Below are positions 32,838 through 44,879 of a stretch of 64,000 bases of DNA, piece by piece (position 1 is the stretch's first letter; each line of letters starts with the position of its first letter). Origin of the DNA: Vitis vinifera (taxonomy: Eukaryota; Streptophyta; Magnoliopsida; Vitales; Vitaceae); NCBI RefSeq assembly GCF_030704535.1, contig NC_081814.1, positions 26,266,001 to 26,330,000 of the forward strand, read 5' to 3'. The notes beneath the pieces were generated by a model. That model ran no database searches. It saw nothing but the letters and a program-made list of their open reading frames with translations, and had not been told where the DNA came from. The translations under genes and the position numbers were made by a program.

Positions 32838-33600
32838 CATAAAACAACTTGATCTCTTCTACATCCATAAAAACCCTTAACTTTCCAATTCTTAATACAA
32901 AACCCTAAGAAATCCACCATGGATAATCATAAACCAACCTTCAAAACCTTCTTCCAATTCTCAATTTAATATCCTAAGAAATCCACGATGTACAATCAAA
33001 GAAACCCTTTAAAACCTTAATACCAATATCAATGGAACCCTAACACAATCTTCAATTCTCAGTACCAAACCCTAAGAAAACAACCATGAACAATCAACAA
33101 ACCCTCAAAACCTTCAATCCAAAACCCACATTTATCAAAACCTTTAAATCTCCGATTCTCAATTCAGAATACCAAATAAATCCATCTTGGATATGAATCA
33201 AATCCCTCAAGAAAAAACCCAAAATATAAAGAAAACAACCCCATAAGAAGTTTAAAATTCCACCAACGCTAGGAGATTGCGATCATCGTTATAGGTATTA
33301 AAAAATTAAAGAAGAAGAAGCAAACCTAAAGAAGAAGAAAACAAGAGGAGAAGGCTTAGTAATCGACTATCTTCAGAGAGAACTAGATAAGTTATGTATG
33401 AGGTAGCTGTTATGTTCTTCGGTTATGCTCTTTGTATTTGTAGGTGTTGGAATTTTTTAAAATTTGAATTTTTATTAAGTTGGCGCATACCCTACTCCTA
33501 GTTATTGTTATGCAGCACTTCACTTCATCCGACCGTTGAGTGAATACAAATAAAAAATAAATTGAAAAGAAAGATTAAGAATCAGTAGAAAAATTAAATT
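32838..33600 (-). pseudogene. ZFWD copy 3 leader and promoter, right of hAT 2
   Basis: This continues the leader cut at 28,232. It matches the left-arm leader (23,600-24,090), including CCCTTAACTTTCCAATTCTTAA and the distal GAAAAGAAAGATTA.GAATCAGTAG. It is longer because stretches such as AAATCCACCATGNANAATCA are repeated several times between 32,900 and 33,200. Confidence 0.7.
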
Positions 33601-34017
33601 TTTAAGAAATATTTTGGGTTTAAAGAGTAATAAACTATGCCACCATAATTAGGATTTGAAATGTAGTTGAAATCAGACATTGAGAAATGATATTTTGTAA
33701 ATTATTGTCATTTCTATGAGGTAATGAAAAATAACAAAAATTGGATTTTGAATAGTTTTTAAATATTTTTAAATTATGAAAAACCTAATTTTATTATTAT
33801 TATTATTATTATTATTTTTGGAAACATCCATTTTTTTTAATAATATTTTAATATCTTTATTATTTGTAATATAAAAAAGGAATTCTTTACAATTGAAATT
33901 ACAATATTTAATAAAACCCATCTTATTGTATGTTAATTTTTTTCTCCTTTCAAAATCTTTTGAAAAGAAAAAAACTTGTAATGAAAAACTAAAAAAAAAT
34001 TATTTTAGTAGCGATGG

Positions 34018-34097
<80 letters not shown>

Positions 34098-34637
34098 AAG
34101 CAGAGAATAGTTTTTAGAAAATAAATAAAAGGTATTTTTATTAGTTTTTACAAAAAAAAAAAACAAAAAAAAACAAAAACAAAAAGGAAAACATAAAGAA
34201 AAAAAGTACAAAAATTAAATTAATTGTAAGTAATATCTTTTTTCTTTTGTCTTGACAATATAATTCCAATATCAGAAATTTGTAAATATCATCATCCTTC
34301 AAATTGCACATGTTCTTTTAAATGTTGGATTGATCATGTTTTTTTCTACTTGCTTTTCTAAAAATTGTCTTTATGTTAAATAATTTTTTTTAGTATTTTA
34401 TAAATATAAGGGTGTTTGAAAAGATGTCACTTTTCAAAAAAAAAAAAAACCAAAACTTGTTTAGATAAATTGTTTTTAAAAATAATTTTTCTATTTTAAT
34501 TTTTTCAAAAAACTGTAAATTCACTTTATATGATATTAATTATTTTAATTCATGTCTTGTTAAAAATGTAAATAGTTTTGTAATTGCTAATGAATTAAAA
34601 AAATTGATAGTTTTTATTAAAAGAATGAATAATAACA
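33601..34637. other. AT-rich spacer with microsatellites
   Basis: No gene. It contains an (ATT)n run at about 33,792-33,822 and a (TA)n run at 34,019-34,096. The isoleucine/tyrosine-repeat open frames over the latter are artefacts. Confidence 0.7.
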
Positions 34638-35594
34638 GGGTTTATTACATTTTACCCCCATTCTATAACGTGTTTTGCATATTGCCCCATCAAGTTTTAA
34701 ATCGAGCAATGTACCATTCATCCTTTATAATTGCATGCAATATAATTTTTTTTATAAAAACGATGTTATTTTTTTAAATGGAAAGGTATGTGCTCTCTGC
34801 ATGACCAAAGGCAAAATGGTCATTTTTTTCTCAATCTGCAGTCCTCATTTTTCCAATCGATCGATCGTGTCTTCCCTTGTTGCTGCTAGTGAAGACCCAA
34901 GCCTAAGCTCTTCTCCCCCGTTCTTCTTTCCCTTTGAAGCCCTGAAATCGCAATCCCACAAAGTTGTTGCCAAAAACTCCACATAATTTCTCCTTGTCCA
35001 TGGGATGGAAATTTGCAAAATCGCCAAATAATTTCTCTAACCCTAAAATCCCCAAATTTCCCCCAAAATTTGCCCTAAAATTCCTCAAAATTTCCCTCAC
35101 TCTTCTAAAACATCAAATGAAACTCTAACCCTCAATTTGGTCTCTTAAAATTTCCCCAAATTTTTTGAAAGATCAAAACAAAACCCTAACCCTCTTTCCC
35201 AACATGCTTCTACCCATTAAAGAATTAGAAGTCAAAAAATTATCGTTGAACTTTATGTTCTCTTTGAGGTCAGCCTTGCATTAGCTTCCTTGAGGTAAAA
35301 GGGCTTTAACTTGGAGCTTCATCGATTAATAGGGGAAGAAACGATCGATGGGGGAGAAGAGACGGGGGAGAGAAGAGTTGCAGATTAAGGTTAAGCCCTC
35401 ACTTATTAAGAAAATGACTATTTTTCCCTCGATCACTCGAAAAGCACATACCTTGTCTTCCAAAAAAATAACATCATCTCTAAAAAAAAATTGCATGCAA
35501 TTATAAAGGATGTAAGGTTCATTACTCAATTTTGAACTTGAGGGAGCAATATACAAAACACGTTATAGGTTGGGGGGTAAAATGTAATAAACCC
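34638..35594. mobile_element. MULE-type non-autonomous element with long inverted ends
   Basis: A 957-bp element begins GGGTTTATTACATTTTACCC and ends with the reverse complement. The inverted similarity continues inward about 230 bases (for example AATTGCATGCAATATA against its mirror near 35,490, and ATCGATCG near 34,860 against 35,340). The 9-bp flanks ATAATAACA (34,629) and ATAATAATA (35,595) match at 8 of 9 positions, which suits Mutator-like elements. The core at 34,880-35,300 is C-rich leader-like DNA (repeated CCCTAAAATNCC and AACCCTAACCCTC). It may be captured host sequence, as in Pack-MULEs, but no coding exon is clear. Confidence 0.8.
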
Positions 35595-36814
35595 ATAATA
35601 ATATTATAACAAAATCACAAATTATAGTTTTATAAAAAATATATATTTTATTAGTATATATTATAAAAATAAGGATATTAACATTGTCGTAAAAGCATAA
35701 TTGATTTTTTTTGTGAAAATAAAAAATAATAATTTTCTAAATGAATTTTAAAAAATAAAATTTAACATTTTTAACATATAAATTGAGTCAATTTTTCATT
35801 ACATGCATACATTTAGTACTCAATTATAGATAACCTATTTTGAAATATTTTGATTTAATCTTCAATTAATTATATTGGTTTTTTGAGTTTTAAAATATTT
35901 TTTAAAATTATTAAATTTATTAATAAATTCAATGCAAGGTGTTACTTGATTTGAAGTTCAATTCTCTATGAAAAAAAAATTATAAAAATATAATTATGTG
36001 CCAAAAAAAATAAATAATAGTCATTGTGAACCAATATCTATCCATAAATTTTTTATACTAATTAGGTCGCTATTTGAGTTTAAATTTTTTTTAAAAAATT
36101 ACCAAACTTGTTAATGATTTCAACACATTAAGTGTTGCCTAATTTGAAGTTTATTTGTCTAGAAAAAAAATTGGAAAAATATGATTCTGTGTAGAAGAGA
36201 AACAATGTAGTCATTTTATACCCATTTTTGTTAATAAATTTTTGGTATTAATTCAATCAAGATTCAAGTTTCAAGTTATTTTTAAAAACTATTAGACGTA
36301 AATCCAACATATTAAGTCTTGCTTGATTTGGATTATACTGTCTAATGAAAAATTTGCAAAAATATGATTACATGCAAAGAGAAAACTAGCTAAGTAGTTC
36401 AAAATAAATTTTAGTCTATGACTTCCTAATGTTATTTTGTTTCATAACTTTCTAATACTAATTATATCGAATTTTGAATTTCACATTGTTTTTAAAATTA
36501 ATTAATTTTACATATCAAGTATAATTTGATTTGGAATTTATTTACTCAATGAAAACTTTTAAAAAAATTCAACAAAATTAAATAAAAAAAGAAAAAAGAA
36601 AAGAAACATGTGTAGTTCATATGTTAAGATTTTTTTTATTGTTATTAGGTCATAAAGAGAGAAAATGAAGGATATCATCTCTAGTTTTATTGGTCATTTA
36701 TGGCTTACTTTAATTTCTCTATGTTTGCCTTTTGTTTTTAAAAACTAGTTAAACATCTTCTACTCATTCTCTAAAAACTATTCTCTATTTCACGTTTGTG
36801 TGAAACCAAAGTAT
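35595..36814 (+). repeat. satellite-like array A (~175-bp unit)
   Basis: About four imperfect units of roughly 175 bp lie within 35,860-36,560. Each has: GAGTTT-AAATTATTTTTAAAA, then a CATTAATAAATTCAA-like stretch, TTTGAAGTTNATTTG, AAAAATATGATTA-TGTGCA, and a TAGTCATTNTGNACC / CCATAAATTTTT-TACTAATT stretch. The same monomer recurs at 42,790-43,490 in the same orientation and at 43,620-44,230 inverted. No gene is present. Confidence 0.75.
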
Positions 36815-38542
36815 GATTAATCTTGATTTTGATAATAACAAAATAAAATTTGAATGTAATGGTTTATCCTAAGTGTGCTTAGGCAATAAGATTTAAAAAA
36901 TGGCGATCACAAAGATAAATTAAGTCAAAGGAAAATCAAGAAGCAAAAGACATCTAAGAAAAGAGTTTTCAAGAACCATTTATCTAACATTTCTTAATAA
37001 GGTTGTTAGTACACTAAGATCATACATTTTATTTTTATTCTTGCATAAAAAATCATTCTAAGTGCTAAATTGTTTTAAGTTCTTTCAGAATTGAATGATT
37101 TTTTGTTTTCAATTAAAACCTTAAGTCAAATTCTTTCTAAACTTGCATTAAAGGTTTAGCGAAGCTAAACGTTGGTTGTTGGAGGTTCTAGACCTTAGAG
37201 GAACCAATTAAGTTGGTTGAACTCAATAGGTCAAGGTGCATTTTGCACCCCCCACTATTTGGGTTGAGCCATAGAAAACATGGCATGATGTAACAAATTG
37301 AGCTTCATTTATAAATTTATCTATATTTCTTGGTTTCTTATTTACTATCGCATATGCATTAATTAGGTTTTTGAGCATACACACTCACATCACTTGCGTT
37401 ATGCATGGCATGAATGCATTAGAAATTGCATAAAAGATTCAAGTCATGGGTTCCTTGCAAAGTGATGAGTAGTCTACAGTCGGTTCATGGATTTTGGTAA
37501 TCCATCTAAGACTATAATGCATCACCTTCCAATTAGAGGGATGACTTGTCTTAGCCATTAGGATTGCTTTCCCATGGTGGGTGCACTAGTGTGTGTGTGA
37601 TGCACACTGGATAGGACCTATAGTGAATCATGACGTAAGACTATCAATTGTCATGATTTATCATGCTACTATACTACATAGACTCTCAACCTTGAGAGAA
37701 TATTGAGGTTGTGTCAAAGTAAACAAGAGGTTTTGACTTGTGAGTGAGACTTTAAGGTGGTCGCATATCCCCCTAGAATAGGTCACTGTTAATGAAGGTT
37801 GGTGGAAACAAGTATTCTCAATAAAGACACCATGATATCTCATGGATTAAGATAATGTGTTCCATTGGGGTGATCTAGAAGACATGTGATCTAAAAGACT
37901 ATGGTTAAGCATTTCCTTTAGTGGAAATTTGATACATGCTCCTTAGAGTTAGAGTATGTCAATTGATCATATAGTAAGTGAGATTTGTAACTCAAGGATT
38001 GGAGAGGTAATCTTGATAGATGATAACACTACCTGGTTAAACTACGAACACCAGTTCATGGGGACTTTACATGCATTGGATAGTAGGTCGTGGACCCGAA
38101 CTTCATCTCATTATTATTTACATAGGGTACTAAAGTGAAGTTGATTCTTTGTAGTAGGATGTTGAATCAATTTCAAAATTGGATTATGAGGGATCAAGTA
38201 CAATTATGGGTCCTAATGGTCCTTGCTCTGAGCTCATATACCATAATGACATAGTTTATGAGGATTGGATTGGTTTTATACCCACTCTTATGCATAAAGG
38301 CGTTTTGATAATTATGCAAGGTTGCATAGGGGATAATGAACAAGCGCTCTAGATTGGGCTGATTGATTAATCAACTGTCCTTATGAGGTTAATTAATCAA
38401 TTAGGACCAAATTTGGGCTAGATTAATTGATCAAACCCATATGGGCTCAAGTCACTTAAGCCTAATAAGGGAACCCTATAAATACCCCTTTAGGGGTTAG
38501 GTTTTCCTAATCACTTTTTAGAGATTCGTCTTTCACTTCTAA

Positions 38543-38576
<34 letters not shown>

Positions 38577-39300
38577 CTAAGCATCCTCCTTTCCAAATCC
38601 CACTCTTTGGAGTGCCAAGATTGTGGTTAGAGTAATTAGGCATACGATCTTGGTTGTACAAGACCTCCAAAATTTTCAAACATCTTCTTCACCACACAGA
38701 GTTGATCTAGGAACATCCAAATCTAGGTAAAGTTTTATTTAGCCTTTAATATAGATTCTTGAATGTTAAAAAATGTATTTTTGCATCCATTGATAGGATT
38801 TATACGCCCTAAGATAAGTTTCATACACCTAACTTGAACTTGGGATAGGGAACATGGAGATCCGAGTTTCACTACACCACTTTTAATAGCATATGTCCAA
38901 CTAGTTGATGGAGAGCCTCAATAGGTCAAGGACCGGTTGAGTTCCAGTTGAGGGTTGGTTGATATTTTAACCTCAAACAATCACTTTTCCAAGCATGAAA
39001 TGATAACGATTAGTGAATCGGTCAAATCGATTACTCGACTAGTCAATCCCTAAATTATGCCTAATGGCTAGTTTGGGCTTTCACTTCTTATAAACAGGCT
39101 CTAAGCTTCATTATTTTGTAAGCTTGACATTCCAAAATCTTTCTTCAATATATTTGAGCCTTGGAGAAGGTTTTTTAATGCACTTTGCTTTAAAATTGCA
39201 CATCCATTTAGTGCACCTCAATCTTATATTCATTTGAGCTTAAATTATAGGAAATTCTGGATTATTTCGTTTCCTCGCCCTCGATCAATTAGGTGCATGC
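36815..39300 (+). mobile_element. LTR-like, non-coding retroelement remnant, plus orientation
   Basis: The piece at 36,815-37,230 starts GTGAAACCAAAGTATG...TTGATTTTGATAATAAC, a common LTR beginning in plant SIRE-like Copia elements. It is interrupted at 37,231 by about 1.7 kb whose two borders share TCAATAGGTCAAGG (ending at 37,230, and near 38,930). That insert has a TATAAATA box at 38,477 followed by a leader-like (GA)n tract, so it resembles an LTR with a promoter. After 38,930 the first element resumes (GTTGAG, CTAATGGCTAGTTTGGGC). No polyprotein is found. Confidence 0.5.
38477..38484 (+). promoter_or_regulatory. TATA box of LTR-like element
   Basis: TATAAATA is followed by a leader and a (GA)n tract at 38,541-38,576. 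The mirror copy has TATAAATA on the minus strand at 39,627-39,634 followed by a GA-rich leader. Conservation in two diverged copies supports a retroelement promoter. Confidence 0.5.
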
Positions 39301-39359
39301 AAATCTTCTAAGCTTTTTTAGCTGTTATCAATATAAGCACAACAACATTTAAAACATAT

Positions 39360-42300
39360 TTATAGATTTAAAAAATGAGATGATATGCACTTACCAAGAT
39401 TTAGATGTTCTAAGATCAATTTCTTATGGTGAAGAAGGTTACCGAATGTGTAGTAGTTGTCGGGATCTTGTGAACCTACTGATCTTCCACATAATGACTC
39501 ATTCTTTAATCTTGGCATTGAGATGGTAGAAATCTCTTTGAGGTTGGAGTTTAAGGCTTTCTCTCCCTCTAGAATGTACAAGAGAAAGTGAGTGGAAGAA
39601 AACTAAAGCCCTGACCCTAAAAGGGGTATTTATATGCTTCCCATGGGCTTAAGTGACTTGAGCCTTTCATGGACTTGGTTCACTTAATCTTGCCCCAAAA
39701 GGATCATAATTGATTAATTAAATCAATAAAGTCCAATTAACCAATTAGCTTAGTCAAGAGATATCATTCACTAACTCTTGTGTGACTTGATTAGAGCCAA
39801 ATTATGTGCTCAATTAGAATATAAACATGATGATTTATGCATTATAAAAGGTTTGAACCATCAAAATTAACTCAATTTGATGTTAATAACCTAGTTATAG
39901 ATCTAATTTCTATTTTTACGTAAACTCCAAGAGATGAAGAAAAAATGAGAAGGACAAAAGTAATTTTCAACTAAGGTAAAGGAATGGATCAAATATGCAT
40001 AAATGAGATACTTGAGACTTATGAAGCATAAGAAAACCTAAACAAGGGCAAAATGAGTGAGACATGGCTTGAAAAACGAGGAATGAACATTATGGACAGA
40101 GTTGGAGAGCAAGCAAACACAAAAAGGAACGTTGAAGGACATGGCTTAAAGTTCAAACATTCGAATTGGAACTAAAAATCTAAGAGCAACATATATTCTA
40201 AGTTCGAAGTAAATCTGGAGCATTTCCCAAAGAAATTTTTGGGCATGCTATATATTGTTTTGAAGCTCAAGAAATCAAGAGTCCAATGCTTCAAACGATG
40301 TGCAATTCGAAGATGAAACATGGAATATATGAGTAATTCAAGAGAATTGCATGAAGAGAAACCAAAGAAGTGTTAGTTTCACATGTTTTTGCAAAATTTC
40401 CCATGAACATGCGAAATGAGCTAGAGAGCTTATTGATGCAGCAACTGAGAAAGTAATGGGAATAAATTTTGCATGACCATGCAGATTTTTGTATGACCAT
40501 GCCAACTCCACCATAATGATGTTTAAATATTGTTAATTCATTTCTATTTAACATTATCATGTGAAATTGGTGATCCTCGTGCAAAATTAATATTTTTTTT
40601 ATTAAAGACTCCCATGATTCAAATTTTATAATTTTGATTGAGAGTCCTTGATTTGAAAACAAGATTTTGCATGTTCTCTAGGATCTTTCCATGTATCAAC
40701 TTAACTTTTGGCTCACAAATAGAACATTAGATTTCTTTTTAGGAGTTCTTGGATTTTTTTTTGAGAAGAAATGCACCAAAGATTTTCTTAGTTTGTTTTA
40801 TTTCTCATTTATATTATTGAATAAAACATTATTTTTGATTTCTTTGATTCAATAATGGTTCTTTATTCTTCTTTTATGGATTGTGTAAATGAAATCACCA
40901 CTATGGGAAGTTAAAAAAACCATTTTGGAGTGTGAAACATGAAAACCTAGGGTTAGAGCCAAGGGAAATCAGTGGGTAAGATCAAACTAAAAATGAAACA
41001 AATGAAGGGTTGAGAAATAGTAAACGAAAATAGAGACATCATCTAAGATTGGTTTTAATTAGGAGATGACATAGTAATCAATTCCTTTATACTAGAGAAT
41101 ATTGATAGTTCTTGATCCCTAGTTATATGAGGTAGTACTATTGTTATCTACCATAAGAAAAATCTTCATAGAGTAGTAAAGGTCTAAATTCTAGACCTAA
41201 AATTAAATTTCATATTCTTTCATCTATTTGGTATTTCAGTAAAAGAATGAATGTTAGAAGTTATGATATAGATACAACCCTTAGTTAGGGAACTTAGGTT
41301 AATCTAATTTGACCTCATATTCTGAATATCCTCGGAATAATTAAAATATATACCCATGTTTAGCCTAATGCTCTATATCTAAAGTTAGATTGTAGAACCC
41401 TCAATCTTGAATCATTTAAAGTAGAAATCAATAATTCTTTTGCAATTTAATTTGATTTATTTTAGTAAATTTATTTTTTATTTAAATCGATTTTACACAA
41501 TCTCAATTCAAGAAATTAGGTAAAAAGCAATCATTTTGACCTAGTTTAATAACTTCAATAGGCCAGTCCTTGAGAATGATGCCTAGAGTACTACAACAAC
41601 TGTAGTGACTCTTTCTTTGATTTTTCTTAGTCATAGTGAGTAAAAAGGCTTAGTATTTAGGATAACAAAGTCGCAGTTACAACCTTGTCTATTTACCAAA
41701 ATGTCCTTATATACATAAGTGAACCAAGAACTAATCCAATCCTCATAAACTATGCCATCAAGGAATATAAGCTTGAGCAAGGACCACCAAGACCCATATA
41801 AAAATACAAACTCCCTTAAAATCCAATTATGAAGTTGACACAACATCATACTATAGAGAGTTAATTGCAATATATTATGTGAATGTAAGAATCAATTATA
41901 TGTGAATATAAAATAAGAACAATATAAAGACAATTGCATATAATATAGGGAAGAGAAGCTCAAACTAGCCGTTAAGCACATTTGGGGGTCAATCGATTAA
42001 GATCTGGTTCAACTAATTCACTAGCTATTAGCATTTAATGCTTTATTAGGTGACAATTGGGGCTTAACCGAACCTTGATCTGGAAAGGTCTAGCCTCGAC
42101 TAGGAGAGTAATCCTTTTGGATGAAAGAGAAGATCTCTTCATCCCTTGAACAGTCCTTAATCAGGAAAAGGTAATCGGTTGACTGGTTCCCTAACTGGTT
42201 GAGTTAGTTGAGTTTAACCTTAATCGATTAGACTATTTTTTGCTTAACAACCATTTTTTTCAACTCAAAACCTTTTAAACAAGTTTAAAAAAATGTCTAG

Positions 42301-42650
42301 CACAATATTTTAGTTGAGAATAAGAAACCATCCAATTATAAAAAATTTTAAACAAAATAACTCTTAAATGATTTTCGATATAAAACAAATAAAATAAAAT
42401 ACATGAAAAACCTAGTGTACCAATAACCTTACAAAGAGATCATAGGAAACTTTGGTATTGAAAGCATTTCTCTTTGAGGTTTTTTTCTTCTTTTTTATTT
42501 CGCCTTGGCTTAGTTTTGTATTTGTAATTGTCGTTTCGAAAATTTTCTTGTCTAAACACACTTAAAATAAGACATTAGATCTAAACATTGTTTCATTATC
42601 ATCAAAATCAAGATTAACTAAACCTTGGTTTCATAATAATAATTGTTAAT
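39360..42650 (-). mobile_element. LTR-like remnant, inverted partner of 36.8-39.3 kb
   Basis: Read on the minus strand it starts near 42,640 with TGAAACCAAGGTTTAG...CTTGATTTTGATGATAATG and mirrors the plus copy. Matches include CATAGTTTATGAGGATTGG (near 41,750 against 38,250), AATTAATCAATTA (near 39,715 against 38,390) and the TATA/leader (39,634-39,540 against 38,477-38,600). A stretch of about 1.8 kb at 39,850-41,640 has no counterpart and is probably another insertion. No coding region is intact. Confidence 0.5.
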
Positions 42651-42659
42651 AATATTTTA

Positions 42660-43520
42660 TTTAAAATGAATTTAAAAACAAATATTAACCTGCAAATGAG
42701 GTAAGTTTTTCATTAAATGCACATATTAAAAACCCATCAATGGACAAAGTATTTTGGAATGCTTTGATTTACGTTGTAATTAATTAGATTGGTTTTTTGA
42801 GTTTCAAATTATTTTTTAAAATTATTAAACTCATTAATAAATTTAATACAAAATGTCACATAATTTGAAGTTAATTTATTTAGTGACAAAATTTATAAAA
42901 ATATTATTAGGTGCAGAAAATAAATAATATAATTACTATGGACTAACTTTTATCCATAGATTTTTTTTATATCAATCGGGTCATTATTTGAGTTTGATAT
43001 TATTTTTAAAAATTATTAGACTCGTTAATGAATTTAGCGTATCAAGTCCTCCTTAATTTAAAGGTTATTTTTCAAGTGAAAAAAAATTAGAAAAATATGA
43101 CAATATGTAGAAGAGAAACAATAGATTCATTGTACACCAATTTTTGTTCATAAATTTCTAGTATTAATTGGATCATTATTTGAGTTTTAAATTATTCTTA
43201 AAAGTTACTAGACTCATTAATGATTCCAATGCAGTAAATCTTACTTGATTTGAAGTTTATTTGCCTAGTAAAAATATCTATAAAGTTGTAATTATATGTA
43301 ACAAAAAAAACCTTGTCAAGTCATTTAAAATAAATTTTGGTCTATGACTTTCTAACATTATTGACTTTCATGATTTTTTAGTACTAATTAAATTTGTTTT
43401 TGAGTTTCAAATTATTTTTAAAATTTGATAAATTTTATGTATCAAATATAGTTTGATTTGGAATTTATTTGTATCATAAAAAATTTGCAAAATTTTAAAA
43501 ACTAAGAAAAAAAATAATAA
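42660..43520 (+). repeat. satellite-like array B
   Basis: This has the same unit as array A in the same orientation, about four copies, with the flanking sequence also conserved (compare 42,700-42,800 with 35,790-35,880). Landmarks GAGTTT-AAATTATT recur about every 170-180 bases at 42,800, 42,990, 43,170 and 43,400. No gene. Confidence 0.75.
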
Positions 43521-43559
43521 AGCTAAACAAAATATCTTTCTTCTTCTCTCTTTACGATC

Positions 43560-44480
43560 CAATACTAATATAAAAAACATTCAAATATGATATTCCTTTG
43601 AATTACACATGTTTTTTTTAAAAAAAATAAAAAAAATAAAAAATCTCCTTTAACTTTTGAAAGTTTTTTTTATTAAACATATAAATTCCAAATCAAACTA
43701 TATTTGATACATCAAATTTATTAATTTTTCAAAATAATTTGAAACTTAATAAATGATTTAATTAGTATTAACAAGTCATGAAACTCAATAACATTAGAAA
43801 GTCCTAAACAAAAATTCATTTTGAATTGCTTGGCTAGTTTCCTCTTTGCATATAATTACATTTTTGAAATTCCTGTTTTACTAAGCAAATAAATTCCATA
43901 TCAAACAAGACTCTATATGTTGGATTTGTTAACAAGTCTAGTAATTTTTTAAAATAAATTGAAATTCAAATAGTGACTCGATTAATATTAGAAATTTATG
44001 AATAAAAATTAGTCCACAATGATATATTATTTCTTTTTTTTACTTATAATTGTATTTTTATAATTTTTTTTTTTGCTAAAGAAATGAACTTCAAGTCAAG
44101 TGACACTTTGTATTGAATTTATTAATAAGTTTAAAAATAATTTAAAACTCAAAAAACTAATCCAATTAATTGAAGATTAAATCAAAACACTGGAAAATAC
44201 TTTATTCTTAATTAAATACTAAATATGTGCACATAATAAAAAAATTTCATTCAATTTACATGTTTAAAGAGTGATTTTTTAAATTTATTTTAAACAATAT
44301 AATTAAAATTATTATTATTAAGTTTTAATAAATAAAAAATCAATTATGATTTAATGAAGATGTTAATATCCACATTTTTATAACATATACTAAAATAATA
44401 TATTTGGTATATTATTATAATATTAAGATTTTATTATAATATTATTATTCATATTTATTAAAACACTATATTTTTTATTT
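43560..44480 (-). repeat. satellite-like array C, inverted
   Basis: It is the same unit on the opposite strand, so arrays B and C form a large palindrome centred near 43,550. For example AATAAATTCCAAATCAAACTATATTTGATAC at 43,682 mirrors sequence near 43,460. After the array the AT-rich flank 44,240-44,480 mirrors 35,600-35,760. No gene. Confidence 0.75.
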
Positions 44481-44879
44481 TATTTGTAATTAAAAAACTA
44501 TTTTCATTTTTGACAAGAAGAATTAAATTAAATTAATATTATATAAATTGAATTAATAATGTTTAAAAAAAATTAAATTAGAAAAATTATTTTTAAAAAC
44601 AACTTATTCATACAAGTTTTTGAAAAGATTTAAAAAATAAAAAATACATAGAAAAGCTTGTCGCACACCCTTATTTTTATAAAATACTAAACGATAAAAT
44701 TTTGTTTTTTTAACTTAAAAATGGTTTTTAAAAACAAGCAATGAAAAAAATGACCAAATAGACCCTTAGTAAAACACTTGTCACTCAAAAAAAAATATTA
44801 TGTTTAATGATTTTTGGTATTGGGTTGTGGAAAGAGAATAAAAAAATATCATATTTAGTTTAATTTCATTTTTATAGTT
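44481..44879. other. AT-rich spacer
   Basis: No gene or clear repeat was recognised beyond simple A/T runs. Confidence 0.5.

Noticed and set aside
34019..34117. Open frames made of Ile-Tyr repeats
   Set aside because: They are translations of a (TA)n microsatellite.
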